DNA of 64,000 bases, from NCBI RefSeq assembly GCF_900116295.1, contig NZ_FPAF01000002.1, positions 1 to 64,000 on the forward strand. Reading direction: 5' to 3'. The position numbers and the translations under genes were made by a program. This DNA is from Bacillus sp. 103mf (GTDB lineage Bacteria > Bacillota > Bacilli > Bacillales > Bacillaceae_G). The notes beneath the pieces are model-generated. The model was not told where the DNA came from, made no database searches, and saw nothing but the letters and a program-made list of their open reading frames with translations. This document shows positions 38,783 to 48,167 of the stretch, piece by piece; position 1 is the first letter of the stretch; every line of letters begins with the position of its first letter.

Positions 38783-39313
38783 TTACTGAAACATAAGTGA
38801 AACAAATACAATTGAGCACACAATACCAATTAAATCAGCAAATAATCCCACCTTTAAAGCATCGCCCATTTTCCGAATCCCAACCGCTCCAAAATAAACT
38901 GTTAAAATATAAAAGGTTGTATCTGTACTTCCTTGCATCGTAGACGCAAGCCTCCCAATAAACGAATCTGGTCCATATGTGGCAATTAAATCCGTTGTAA
39001 TACTTAGCCCTGCTGATCCAGAAATAGGACGAATAAGTGCAAGAGGAACAATTTCTGCTGGCACATGGATAGCATCTAACATTGGTTTCATGACATGTAT
39101 CATTGCATCTAGCGCGCCTGAAGCCCGGAATATTGAAATAGAAACGAGCATACCAACCATGAACGGTAAAATAGATACAGCAATTTGAATTCCTTCTTTC
39201 CCGCCTTCTACAAATGATTCATACGTCGGTACTTTTTTTGCCGTCCCATATAATAGAATAAATCCAATTACACATGGAATAACCCATAAAGAAATCGTAT
39301 TAACGACGCTCAT
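38783..39313 (-). CDS. spmB: Spore maturation protein B
   Basis: SpmB is a membrane protein needed with SpmA for full dehydration of the spore core. The 176-residue product has about five membrane helices of the nucleoside-recognition/Gate domain type, with MVGMLVSISIFRASGALD and RPISGSAGLS segments. Its start overlaps spmA by 4 bp. The mechanism of the family is not known. Confidence 0.93.
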   Translation of the reverse strand: MSVVNTISLWVIPCVIGFILLYGTAKKVPTYESFVEGGKEGIQIAVSILPFMVGMLVSISIFRASGALDAMIHVMKPMLDAIHVPAEIVPLALIRPISGSAGLSITTDLIATYGPDSFIGRLASTMQGSTDTTFYILTVYFGAVGIRKMGDALKVGLFADLIGIVCSIVFVSLMFQ

Positions 39314-39906
39314 TTTTTCTTCCCCTTTCTATTTCTTCTTCGGTAAAAATAACGGTCAATCCAAATAGCTCCAATCATAGATAAAACTTGGGCGATAAAC
39401 GTTGCGCCTACAATTTCAGTTGGATTTGCAGAATGATATGTCATCCGAATCGAAATAACCGTAGTGGGAATAAGTGTAATAGCTGATGTATTTAAAGCAA
39501 GAAAGGTTATCATAGAGCGGCTCGCAAAGTCTCTTCCTCCATTTAACTCTTTTAAATGTTCCATTGCTTTAATCCCAAGCGGTGTGGCTGCATTTCCTAA
39601 TCCAAAAAAGTTTGCCATCATATTAGATAAGATAAAACCTAGTGCTGGATGATTCTTCGGTACTTCTGGAAAGAGTTTTTTTACAAGAGGCATAAACAAT
39701 GCAACAAGTTTCTTTAGCAGACCAGCTTCCTCGGCAATCTTCATTAAACCAAGCCAAAAAACAAGAACACTAATCAATCCGATACAAATGGTTACGGCAT
39801 TTTTTGAACCTTCGAAAACTGCTTTATTCACTTCATCCATCGTTCCATTAAACATTGCATATACAATACCAATTACCGCCATCGCAACCCATATAATATT
39901 AACCAT
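39310..39906 (-). CDS. spmA: Spore maturation protein A
   Basis: This encodes a 198-residue membrane protein with about five helices and the Gate-domain stretch MANFFGLGNAATPLGIKAME. I chose the ATG at 39906, 9 nt after AGGTG; this overlaps the dacB end by 8 bp. The longer frame to a GTG at 39918 is less likely. It acts with SpmB in spore core dehydration. Confidence 0.93.
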   Translation of the reverse strand: MVNIIWVAMAVIGIVYAMFNGTMDEVNKAVFEGSKNAVTICIGLISVLVFWLGLMKIAEEAGLLKKLVALFMPLVKKLFPEVPKNHPALGFILSNMMANFFGLGNAATPLGIKAMEHLKELNGGRDFASRSMITFLALNTSAITLIPTTVISIRMTYHSANPTEIVGATFIAQVLSMIGAIWIDRYFYRRRNRKGKKK

Positions 39907-41020
39907 CTGTTTCCACACCTAACATGTGAGAAAATACTTCTTTAAAATCTTTCCAAAACAAACCTGTAGTCACAATAAGTTTCCGTTTACTATAAAAAAG
40001 GTTACGCTCTCCAACTTCTTCATCATTTAAATAGGCAACGGCACGCCCTATTTTTTCTCCATCTATCAGCTTGGCCGATTTATCAAATTCAATTTTCAAT
40101 GTAACCTTTTTAGCTTCGTCTTCCGTTAGTGGCACTAATAAATCATTTTTCGTATATATATGATTTGTATACTTTTTGTCTTGCAGTTCAGAAAGGGGGC
40201 CCTTCGCTACTACTGTAGTTGCTGTATATTGTTTAAATCCTTCATTAAATAAGTACATATGATCGTCCCAATCACTCGAAGCTTGCAATGTTACAACAAT
40301 CAAATCTAGCCCATCCTTTGATGCAGTTGTTACAAGTGTGCGCCCTGCCTTTTTCGTAAATCCAGTTTTCCCTCCTGTTGCATACTCGTACATAGAAGTA
40401 ACAAGCTTATGTTTATTTTTCCATGGATAGTCCCATACTTCAGACTGATACGTTTTCGTTCCAAAAATTTTACGAAATGCCTCATTTTCCATAGCATACC
40501 TTGTTAACAGTGCCATATCATATGCTGAAGAATAATGTGTTCCATCTCCGTCTAAACCATGTGGATTAGAAAAATGTGTATCCTTCATTCCAATTTGTGC
40601 TGCTTTTTCATTCATTAAATAAACGAATCCATCTATACTTCCGCCAACATATTCTGCAATTGCCTGAGCTGCATCATTTCCTGAGCGCAACATTAAGCCA
40701 TATACTAAATCTTCTAACGGTACTTTCTGTCCTGGTTTTAAGTAAATCGCTGACCCTTCCACCCGAACTGCTGTATTACTAATGGATACCTTTTCTTTCA
40801 TTTTCCCTGATTCGGCTGCTAAAAGTGCGGTCATAATTTTTGTAATACTTGCGATTTTTTCAGATTCATGCTCTAACTTTCCATATAATACACGCCCCGA
40901 ATGTTGCTCCATCAACACCGCATTACGTGCACTAACATTATTCATTTGCGCATATGTATCATTTGGTAGCATACTTGCACATATTATAATAAGTGCAATC
41001 ACGATTCCTCTTCCTCTCAT
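39899..41020 (-). CDS. dacB: Spore D-alanyl-D-alanine carboxypeptidase (PBP5*)
   Basis: DacB trims stem peptides and so controls cross-linking of spore cortex peptidoglycan. The 373-residue protein has a signal peptide (about 1-24, ending TYA) and the three penicillin-binding motifs SITK (near 57), SGN (near 115) and KTG (near 217), then a C-terminal beta domain and an amphipathic anchor. It leads the dacB-spmA-spmB operon behind a sigma-E promoter. Confidence 0.95.
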   Translation of the reverse strand: MRGRGIVIALIIICASMLPNDTYAQMNNVSARNAVLMEQHSGRVLYGKLEHESEKIASITKIMTALLAAESGKMKEKVSISNTAVRVEGSAIYLKPGQKVPLEDLVYGLMLRSGNDAAQAIAEYVGGSIDGFVYLMNEKAAQIGMKDTHFSNPHGLDGDGTHYSSAYDMALLTRYAMENEAFRKIFGTKTYQSEVWDYPWKNKHKLVTSMYEYATGGKTGFTKKAGRTLVTTASKDGLDLIVVTLQASSDWDDHMYLFNEGFKQYTATTVVAKGPLSELQDKKYTNHIYTKNDLLVPLTEDEAKKVTLKIEFDKSAKLIDGEKIGRAVAYLNDEEVGERNLFYSKRKLIVTTGLFWKDFKEVFSHMLGVETDG

Positions 41021-41052
41021 GCATTCACGTCCTTTTTAGCACTTTTTGTACA

Positions 41053-41080
41053 AGTGTATGCTTGGACCTTTAAAATATGA
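41053..41080 (-). promoter_or_regulatory. Sigma-E promoter of dacB-spmA-spmB
   Basis: Minus strand TCATATT (41074-41080), 13 bp spacer, CATACACT (41053-41060). This matches the sigma-E pattern ATATT-N13/15-CATACANT exactly and agrees with known sigma-E control of B. subtilis dacB. Confidence 0.8.
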
Positions 41081-41127
41081 ATGGAAGTTGAGATGCAAGA
41101 CTAACTCCATAAGAATAGAAAGACAAT

Positions 41128-41160
41128 TAAAAAAGACGCATCGCGATGTATGATGCGTCT
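41128..41160 (-). terminator. Terminator overlapping the superoxide dismutase stop
   Basis: AGACGCATC / GATGCGTCT with a 9-nt loop and a minus-strand T run; one arm includes the stop codon. Confidence 0.85.
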
Positions 41161-42073
41161 AATATGGTATCCACTGAAGTTCTTTTACACTTTGAAATCT
41201 TTTTTCTACATCACCCCAGTTGACAATATTCCACCAATTCTTAATATATTCTTCCTTTCGGTTTTGATACTGCAAATAATATGCATGCTCCCATACATCA
41301 AGTACTAGTAAAGGGATTGTATCCCACTGCGTAAATAATTGATGAAGTGTACTTTGTAAAATTTCTAATCGTCCGGAACGAGGTGCCCAAACGAGAATTG
41401 CCCACCCGGAACCTTCCACCTTCGCTGCCGCTTCTGTAAAGTGTTTTTGAAAACGTAAAAAGCTCCCAAAACCTTTTTCAATTTCCCTCGATAAGTCTCC
41501 GTGCGGACTGCCACCACCATCTTTTTTCATATTGTTCCAAAAAATAGTGTGTAAATAATGTCCAGAACCATGGAAAGCAGCTTCTCTCTCCCAATGCTTT
41601 ATTAAATCAAATTGATTTGTTTTTCGTGCTTCTGCCATCATCTTCTCTGCCTTATTCAATCCCTCTACATAACTACGATGATGCTTATCGTGGTGAAGCA
41701 TCATAATTTCCCTTGAGATATAAGGCTCTAGCGCATTATACGGATACGGAAGCGGCGGCAAGGTATGTCCGCCAATTGGTACAGAAGCTCTTGCATAATT
41801 TCTTTCATATAATGCATATTGTTCTGAATCAGACATTAACGCTTCTTGTAAGTAGTGTTGAATATGCTCGACATCATCACTAATTTCATAGACAAACTCT
41901 GCATCGTAATCATACTCATTTTCTTTAATCCGATCTAATAGCATTTGAATTTTATATGCAAGCATATGAACATCATACACTTCTGTTGCCCGGCTATCTA
42001 ATACGTGGAGAACACTTTCGCACCAACTTTCAACTTCATGAAAGTAATCAGTGAACACTTCTTGCTGGCTCAT
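41159..42073 (-). CDS. Superoxide dismutase (Mn/Fe) with N-terminal extension
   Basis: This encodes a 304-residue superoxide dismutase, about 100 residues longer than the usual 200. The extension (1-100) is acidic and helical. The catalytic domain follows (LPPLPYPYNALEPYISREIM), with metal ligands in LHHDKHHRSYVEGLN, GSGHYLHTIFW and VLDVWEHAYYLQYQ. B. subtilis SodF has a similar extension, and from memory it corresponds by position to B. anthracis Sod15. A sigma-E-like promoter upstream and neighbouring dacB suggest a spore protein. Mn or Fe use is not settled by sequence. Confidence 0.92.
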   Translation of the reverse strand: MSQQEVFTDYFHEVESWCESVLHVLDSRATEVYDVHMLAYKIQMLLDRIKENEYDYDAEFVYEISDDVEHIQHYLQEALMSDSEQYALYERNYARASVPIGGHTLPPLPYPYNALEPYISREIMMLHHDKHHRSYVEGLNKAEKMMAEARKTNQFDLIKHWEREAAFHGSGHYLHTIFWNNMKKDGGGSPHGDLSREIEKGFGSFLRFQKHFTEAAAKVEGSGWAILVWAPRSGRLEILQSTLHQLFTQWDTIPLLVLDVWEHAYYLQYQNRKEEYIKNWWNIVNWGDVEKRFQSVKELQWIPY

Positions 42074-42102
42074 ATGACACCCCCATCAATATATCCTTTT
42101 TA

Positions 42103-42131
42103 AATGTATTCAAAATTACGGTCGTATATGA
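42103..42131 (-). promoter_or_regulatory. Sigma-E-like promoter of the extended superoxide dismutase
   Basis: Minus strand TCATATA (42125-42131), 14 bp spacer, AATACATT (42103-42110; seven of eight positions match CATACANT). It lies 30 bp upstream of the start codon. Confidence 0.55.
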
Positions 42132-42142
42132 CGGTTCAAAAA

Positions 42143-42173
42143 GCAAAAGAAGCTAGGAATTACCTAACTTCTT
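42143..42173 (-). terminator. Weak terminator after ypuI
   Basis: Minus strand AAGAAGTTAGG-TAATT-CCTAGCTTCTTTTGC, imperfect stem with a short U run. Confidence 0.55.
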
Positions 42174-42180
42174 ACAGTAG

Positions 42181-42675
42181 TTAATATTTTTGTATCATTT
42201 TCGTTTGATAGTCTGTCTCATAATATTCTAACTCTTCACGCAACATTTGGAATTTTCCTTCTAACTCTTTCATCATTTGTTCAATGGAAAAAGGAGGTTG
42301 CTTTTGAAACGCAATTGAATTCTTTCCTGTATAAGCTGATCGACTATTTTCATACCAATGATCATTTTTGGGTGAAAAAAACTCTGCAATCACTTGATGA
42401 TAAATTTTATATAGCGTTCTCTCCGCTGCATTTTTCCGAAACGGTTTATTATTCAGTAATACACAGCAAGCATCTAAGCCTTCTTCACAAAATACAAGTA
42501 AGCGTCGGATGGAAGCTAACAATCCAGCAAAATACTGTTCATCGCCTTCTGGTGTTTCTTCTAATAATAAAGGTAACGTATGATTGTTCACATATTTTGT
42601 AATTACTTCAACTACTTCTCCAAAAAAAACAGTTACTTGCTGCGTTTGGTTTTCAACCATTAAATTGGACATGCT
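42181..42675 (-). CDS. ypuI: YpuI family protein (DUF3907)
   Basis: This encodes a 164-residue soluble, helical protein of unknown function, recognised as YpuI/DUF3907 by its sequence (SIRRLLVFCEEGLDACCVLL) and its place beside dacB. I chose the ATG at 42675 (MSNLMVENQ), preceded by GGGGGGAG; the ATG at 42693 has no ribosome site. Confidence 0.85.
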   Translation of the reverse strand, partial: SMSNLMVENQTQQVTVFFGEVVEVITKYVNNHTLPLLLEETPEGDEQYFAGLLASIRRLLVFCEEGLDACCVLLNNKPFRKNAAERTLYKIYHQVIAEFFSPKNDHWYENSRSAYTGKNSIAFQKQPPFSIEQMMKELEGKFQMLREELEYYETDYQTKMIQKY

Positions 42676-43290
42676 AGTTTCTCCCCCCACCATTTGAACT
42701 GATTTTGAAAGTTGATTTTTCTGTTATGTATTTATTCTGGATCAGCTTCTTTACAAAATGTCTTCCCCCAATTGTATCTTCATCAAAATATACGCAAAAG
42801 TCTTTTAGCGTATTAATATAAAAATCCTCTCACACTATCTCTATTTTTACCACATAACTACAGAACAACATCACGCAAATATATGTTTTGATTTTCGATT
42901 TTAAAAACCAATTTCCTTCAAAAGAAGTAAATTCTTTCAAAAAAACTTCAAAATAAAGTGGGATTTCTCAGATTTTTGAGTTTAGAGCCTTACCGACCAT
43001 TAATAGCGGCACAAAACATGCAGTGCCTTTTCTATTCTAGCTTACATATTAGTGGTGAAATGTAAAAAGTTTGATGATGTGGTTGAATACATTTTTTTGT
43101 TTATAGCCATTGTAGCTTGTAAACCTCATTTGCTCTCCATTGCATCGAATTTAGCAATTTATGAGTAGAGAATGTTTACACATATAAAGATTACAACTAA
43201 ATTTTCAAAGAATTTTTCTTTTTATTTTTATTGAAGTTTGTCATAATAAAAATATTGCCTCAGTTTTCTTATACAAGGAGAGTTGTCTTT
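42676..43290. other. Divergent intergenic region ypuI-mprF
   Basis: This ~600-bp AT-rich region must hold the promoters of ypuI and mprF. A degenerate family 2 relic is visible near 42955-43025 (AAAGTGGGATTT, CCTTACCGACC, TAGCGGCAC). The open frame extending mprF to 43231 has no ribosome site. I found no convincing gene or strong promoter. Confidence 0.5.
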
Positions 43291-45864
43291 ATGTCGTTTT
43301 CATGGAAACGTATATTACAAATCGGAAAATTTATTTTTCCCTTTGCTGTATTAACAATTGTGTTTTTTCAAGCACGCAAAGAACTATCTGGTATTTCATT
43401 TCGAGAAGCAGTTGAAACGATTAAACACATTCCACCCGGTGGATTTTTCTTAGCTGTTATACTCGGCGCATTTGCTGTTGCTACAATGTTCTTTTATGAT
43501 TTTGTTATGCTGCGGCATTTGCAAGCAGATATTCCAGTTAAAAAGATTTTCCGCATTTCTTGGACTGCTAATACATTCAATGGATTTATAGGATTTGGTG
43601 GTCTTGTTGGGGCAGGTATACGTACAATGTTATATCGTCCTTATGTACAAGAAAATGGTAAACTTATTCGAAGTATCGCCTGGATGACAACGGCTTTTAT
43701 TAACGGACTAGCATTATTATCTTTTCTCGGCCTTATTGGTGTACTAGATACAAGATTTATTTTACATGAAAAACCTTGGCTATGGCCTGTTTTCATCTTT
43801 TTTGCTCTTTTTGTTCCATTATACATAGGTATTTCCAAAATAAAAAATCGCAAACAAAGAAAAGAAGAAGAGCAAGTAGAAAAAAATCCAACTGTCCTCT
43901 ACTCACTTGTTTCATTGGTAGAGTGGGTATCAGCAGGCATAGTAATGTATGTCATCTTACTTCTATTTGGAATTGAGATAGACTTCCCTAAGTTTCTTGG
44001 TGTATACGTCATTGCAGCTTTGGCTGGCGTTGTGAGTCTTGTACCAGGAGGCCTTGGTTCCTTCGATCTTGTTTTCTTAACAGGGATTGGACAATATGGA
44101 GTAGATACAGGTGTATTGCTCCCTGCTATGTTATTATACCGCCTTGTATATTATATTTTACCCTTTGGGCTCGGTTTAATTTTTGCAGCATTTGAAATGA
44201 CAGGAGCTGCTTTAAAAAAATTTGAAGATAAACCGTTCATTGCACCTGCCCTTGAAACAACCGGAGTCATTTGGACATTACAACGTGATTTTCTAGGAAA
44301 ACTAGGTTCCTGGGCATCTGCTGCATTAACAATTTTCTCAGGACTCATGGTGATTTTTTCCACCATTTTCCCAACAAGTATTGGACGCGCTCATGCACTG
44401 CATATTTTAGTTCCTAAACACCTTGTACAAATTTCCTTTAGTTTATCGCTAACATTTGGTATTTTACTTGTTATTTTATCACGCGGCATTTATCACGGCA
44501 CGAAACGCTCCTATTATATGACGATTGTATCTCTAATCGGAGCAGCGATTTTCAATACACTAAAAGGAATTGATTTAGAAGAAACCTTTATCTTACTCAT
44601 TGTACTCACTGTACTATATATGATTCGCAAACGATTTGTTCGAGAACAAATCGCGGTTTCATTCTCAGATGCAGTAAAAGTTTGTCTCTTTTTACTTATT
44701 ACATTGTATCTTTACAAAAAACTTGGGGTACAATTTGCGGAAGCCAAAGAAGTATTTAAACCTGATTTTGTTGTTCGTAATATTAAACAAGTACAACGCA
44801 GTGCAATTGCAGCAGCTTTTTTTGTACCAAGCTTTCTACTAATTGGTTCTATTATCGCCAATCGTTATCGAAATAAATTTCCCGGGCAACCAGCCAATAT
44901 GACACGACTACAGCACTTTTTAGATGAACACGGTGGAAACGTGTTAAGTCACCTTGGTTTTTTAGGAGATAAGCAATTCTTTTTCAGTAGCGACGGAAAA
45001 GCAATGATTCAGTTTGCGCCTGCAGGTAAACGTCTTATTGTACTCGGTGATCCAATCGGACAACCTTCTTCTTTTCGTAAAGTTTTAGAAGAATTTCTAA
45101 CAGAGGCGGATCGTTTCGGCTATATTTGTGTATTTTATCAAGTTGAAAGTAAATGGATGAGTTTATATCATGATTTTGGTTATAACTTCTTCAAGCTTGG
45201 TGAAGAAGCAGTTGTCGATTTGAATGATTTCACAATTTCAGGAAAAAAACGAGCTGGATTGCGTGCCACTTTCAACCGTTTCGAGCGAGAAGGTTACACT
45301 TTTGCGATTCACGAGCCGCCATTTACAGATGAATTGTATGATGAACTAAAAAAAGTATCAGATGCATGGCTTGGGGGGAAAAAAGAGAAAAGCTTCTCTC
45401 TTGGTTATTTTGATCGTGATTATATAAACCGTGCGCCCATTGCAACACTTTCTGATGCTGATGGTAAAATTATTGCCTTTACAACATTTATGCCTGTATA
45501 CCAAGATGGTGAATTATCTGTTGATTTGATGCGTTATTATCCTAATGCACCAGGCGGAATTATGGATGCTATGTTCATTCATTTATTCCAATGGACAAAA
45601 GAAAATGGCTATCACTGCTTTAATATTGGAATGGCTCCACTTTCTAATGTTGGATTATCAGCGCAATCCTTTTGGTCAGAGCGCGTTGCAGCAGCCATTT
45701 TTAATAACGTTCGTTATACATATAGCTTTAGCGGCCTGCGACATTTCAAAGAAAAATATAAACCAACATGGAGCGGGAAGTATTTAGCATTTCGTAAAAA
45801 TCATTCCTTACCAATTACGATGCTCGCTGTAACAAAATTAATCGGAAAACGAAAAGACAGCTAA
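43291..45864 (+). CDS. mprF: Lysylphosphatidylglycerol synthetase/flippase MprF
   Basis: MprF transfers lysine from Lys-tRNA to phosphatidylglycerol and flips the product outward, lowering the negative surface charge and giving resistance to cationic peptides. The 857-residue protein has an N-terminal flippase domain (about 1-320), further helices to about 525, and a C-terminal GNAT-like synthase domain (about 540-850) with RAGLRATFNRFEREG, FSLGYFD and FNIGMAPLSNVG. I chose the ATG at 43291, with GGAG 10 nt upstream. It is monocistronic. Confidence 0.95.
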   Translation: MSFSWKRILQIGKFIFPFAVLTIVFFQARKELSGISFREAVETIKHIPPGGFFLAVILGAFAVATMFFYDFVMLRHLQADIPVKKIFRISWTANTFNGFIGFGGLVGAGIRTMLYRPYVQENGKLIRSIAWMTTAFINGLALLSFLGLIGVLDTRFILHEKPWLWPVFIFFALFVPLYIGISKIKNRKQRKEEEQVEKNPTVLYSLVSLVEWVSAGIVMYVILLLFGIEIDFPKFLGVYVIAALAGVVSLVPGGLGSFDLVFLTGIGQYGVDTGVLLPAMLLYRLVYYILPFGLGLIFAAFEMTGAALKKFEDKPFIAPALETTGVIWTLQRDFLGKLGSWASAALTIFSGLMVIFSTIFPTSIGRAHALHILVPKHLVQISFSLSLTFGILLVILSRGIYHGTKRSYYMTIVSLIGAAIFNTLKGIDLEETFILLIVLTVLYMIRKRFVREQIAVSFSDAVKVCLFLLITLYLYKKLGVQFAEAKEVFKPDFVVRNIKQVQRSAIAAAFFVPSFLLIGSIIANRYRNKFPGQPANMTRLQHFLDEHGGNVLSHLGFLGDKQFFFSSDGKAMIQFAPAGKRLIVLGDPIGQPSSFRKVLEEFLTEADRFGYICVFYQVESKWMSLYHDFGYNFFKLGEEAVVDLNDFTISGKKRAGLRATFNRFEREGYTFAIHEPPFTDELYDELKKVSDAWLGGKKEKSFSLGYFDRDYINRAPIATLSDADGKIIAFTTFMPVYQDGELSVDLMRYYPNAPGGIMDAMFIHLFQWTKENGYHCFNIGMAPLSNVGLSAQSFWSERVAAAIFNNVRYTYSFSGLRHFKEKYKPTWSGKYLAFRKNHSLPITMLAVTKLIGKRKDS

Positions 45865-45887
45865 AACTTAGCTGTCTTTTCGTTTTT
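45846..45887. terminator. Bidirectional terminator after mprF
   Basis: AAAACGAAAAGACAGCTAA / TTAGCTGTCTTTTCGTTTT, nearly perfect, overlapping the ends of both convergent genes. Confidence 0.88.
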
Positions 45888-46641
45888 GAACTTGTAATGT
45901 AAACTGTTCTTCATATTTCTTTCCGTTTATATAAAAAGTACCCCATATTTTATAAATCCCTTCACTCGGAAACATAACGCGAAATTGTAATTGTTCCTCA
46001 TCATTATTAGGAACAACATATAGAAAATGCTGTCGCCCTTCATCCACTATACGCAATTCAGCACGTTCTCCCGTATTGGAGCGAAACTTTAGCTTTTGCC
46101 CTTTCCCTATTTGAAATTGAAATGTTAATGTTTCTTCTTCATGCGGATATAACGTACGAAATAAAAGCGATGTTCTGTAAGGACCAATATTTTTCGTTAA
46201 TACCGTATCCGCAGTAATTGGATTTTGTTTTTTTTCTACCACTTTATTTCCTACTGTTATGTTTTTTTCAGCGAACTGTTTTGTTGTATCTCCTGTTTCT
46301 TCATATAGAAAAATTGTATATTCTCCTTCTTTTTTAAACTGATGAGTAGCTTTGTAAGAACCATTCCCCACAAAAGTTGGGCTCATCTGATATGATTGTG
46401 TTAACCGCTTGTCCACAATAAACATTCGAATATGGTCGTTTACACCGCGAATTTCAGTTCCTTTTTTATTTTGTAATTCAAATGTAATATTCACGATTTC
46501 ATTTACATCCATATCATGCAATTGCCACTTTACTTGTTGTATCTGTCCTGTTGTTTCTTCACTATTTTTATATTTTTTCATATAAAATCCACCAAGAACA
46601 ATAAGAAGCAAAGCAATAACTCCTATAATAACATTTTTCAT
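45868..46641 (-). CDS. Membrane-anchored protein with two beta-sandwich domains
   Basis: This encodes a 257-residue protein with an N-terminal membrane anchor (about 3-21) and the rest exported. Two beta-rich domains are suggested: residues 35-135 (TITFEL-, KKEGEYTIFLYEETGD) and 145-252 (MFPSEGIYKIWGTFYINGKKYEEQF). The EGEYTIFLY/EGIYKIWGTF patterns resemble YtkA/FixH-like domains, but the match is by eye. No lipobox is present. Function is unknown; it converges on mprF. Confidence 0.7.
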   Translation of the reverse strand: MKNVIIGVIALLLIVLGGFYMKKYKNSEETTGQIQQVKWQLHDMDVNEIVNITFELQNKKGTEIRGVNDHIRMFIVDKRLTQSYQMSPTFVGNGSYKATHQFKKEGEYTIFLYEETGDTTKQFAEKNITVGNKVVEKKQNPITADTVLTKNIGPYRTSLLFRTLYPHEEETLTFQFQIGKGQKLKFRSNTGERAELRIVDEGRQHFLYVVPNNDEEQLQFRVMFPSEGIYKIWGTFYINGKKYEEQFTLQVQKRKDS

Positions 46642-46794
46642 GAAATCACCTATCTATTTTTAAATAAATTGTAACACAATTCAGATTATTTTTGCGTAAA
46701 AAAACATCTATTAGAGCACAATTCATTCTGTCTGAAGCAGATAATAAACACTCTCTATGAATAGCAGTTTTACTATATTTGCAAGAAAATATAT

Positions 46795-46985
46795 AAATAC
46801 AAATTGAAAAAATGACATATAAACCACTTTCTTTTTAAATGGACAAGAGTATCTGGCCTGGCAAGCGGTCTGGACTTTTTCCTATCCTATGAAAGGGTAA
46901 TACAGTGAAACTTCCATCAGAAGTGTTGCTTCTCCCTGAATCTTGAGGTGGCATCTTATTGACCGAATAGTTAGATAAATAGAAA
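46795..46985. repeat. Truncated family 1 (inverted) joined to a family 2 derivative
   Basis: Family 1 right end (TACAAATTGAAAAAATGACATATAAACC, GGCAAGCGGTCTGGACTTTTTCCTATCC) stops near 46900. Then an inverted, internally deleted family 2 follows (GTGAAACTTCCATCAGAAG, CTCCCTGAATCTTGAGGTGG, ATTGACC, AGATAAATAG). The other bases between 46642 and 47076 hold the deoD promoter region only. Confidence 0.6.
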
Positions 46986-47076
46986 TATGCTATTGTAAAC
47001 GCTCTACTTCGTGTATACTACAAAGTGAAGTAGATATTTAGTAATATCAATTGCTACATAACAAGGAGGATTTTAT

Positions 47077-47784
47077 ATGAGCGTACACATTGGAGCAAAA
47101 GAAGGCGAAATTGCAGAATCTATTTTATTACCTGGAGATCCTTTACGTGCAAAGTATATTGCAGAAAATTTTTTAGAAGATGTAACATGCTACAACAATG
47201 TGCGTGGTATGCTAGGATTTACAGGAACATATAAAGGAAAACGCGTCTCTGTTCAAGGTACAGGCATGGGAGTTCCTTCTATTTCTATTTACGTAAACGA
47301 ACTAATTCAAAGCTATGGGGTAAAGAATTTAATTCGTGTTGGAACATGCGGTGCAATTCAAAAAGACGTAAAAGTACGTGATGTTATTATTGCAATGACT
47401 ACATGTACAGACTCTAACATTAATCGTTTAACATTCCCTGGATTTGATTTTGCGCCTTGTGCAAACTTTGATTTATTGAAGAAAGCATACGATGCTGGTA
47501 TAGAAAAAGGGTTACACATCCGCGTTGGTAACGTACTAACAGCCGATGTATTTTACCGTGAAAGCATGGATATGGTTAAAAAACTTGGCGACTACGGTGT
47601 ATTAGCTGTTGAAATGGAAACAACTGCACTATATACATTAGCTGCAAAATACGGTGTAAATGCATTGTCTGTCTTAACAGTAAGTGACCATATCTTTACT
47701 GGTGAAGAAACAACTGCTGAAGAACGTCAAACAACATTTAACGAAATGATTGAAATTGCATTAGATGCAGCAATTCAATCATAA
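47077..47784 (+). CDS. deoD: Purine nucleoside phosphorylase DeoD type
   Basis: DeoD splits purine nucleosides with phosphate in salvage. The 235-residue hexameric-type enzyme has [45 protein letters not shown] and the catalytic aspartate in VLTVSDHI. Its length is typical. AAGGAGG precedes the ATG. It is alone in its transcription unit with a terminator 8 bp after the stop. Confidence 0.97.
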   Translation: MSVHIGAKEGEIAESILLPGDPLRAKYIAENFLEDVTCYNNVRGMLGFTGTYKGKRVSVQGTGMGVPSISIYVNELIQSYGVKNLIRVGTCGAIQKDVKVRDVIIAMTTCTDSNINRLTFPGFDFAPCANFDLLKKAYDAGIEKGLHIRVGNVLTADVFYRESMDMVKKLGDYGVLAVEMETTALYTLAAKYGVNALSVLTVSDHIFTGEETTAEERQTTFNEMIEIALDAAIQS

Positions 47785-47792
47785 ATCCGATA

Positions 47793-47827
47793 AGAACTTG
47801 TCATACGTCTGGCAAGTTCTTTTTTTA
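47793..47827 (+). terminator. Terminator after deoD
   Basis: AGAACTTG...CAAGTTCTTTTTTT hairpin with an internal mismatch. Confidence 0.85.
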
Positions 47828-47831
47828 TCCC

Positions 47832-48048
47832 TCTACTACATACATCCGTTTTAATTTTTTGACATCTTTGTCTAGCTCTGGCTCCTAAGCCCTCATGTCT
47901 AAGAACCTTAGCCAACGGGCCTAAACAGTCGGCTCCGCTTTTCTTTATAAGTCGCTGCTATGCAAAATAGAATATGACCGCTACTCCCTTTCTCTCTAGA
48001 AAGAAAGGAGTTTTTATATCGGTTTTTCAACCTGTATATATACTTACT
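47832..48048. repeat. Family 1 repeat with inserted module, shortened right part
   Basis: CATCCGTTTTAATTTTTTGACATC begins the copy; the module TTTGTCTAGCTCTGGCTCC...CAGTCGGCTCCGCTTTTCTTTATAAG replaces the normal GACATATAAG segment, after which GTCGCTGCTATGCAAAATA resumes. The internal GCATGTGGCAGG...ATGCATGGCC blocks are deleted. The rest of 48049-48167 is the kinase upstream region. Confidence 0.75.
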
Positions 48049-48167
48049 TTATATGACTTTTTGAAATAAACTATCTCAGCATGCGACAGATTTTCTCTCC
48101 TACTATGTTTATTCGTTTGCTATAATAAAATGACGATTATGGAATTTACAGCTTATGAGGTGAAAAA

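Noticed and set aside
42676-43290. Extended mprF start at 43231
   Set aside because: The first 20 codons lack a ribosome site, whereas ATG at 43291 has GGAG at acceptable spacing.
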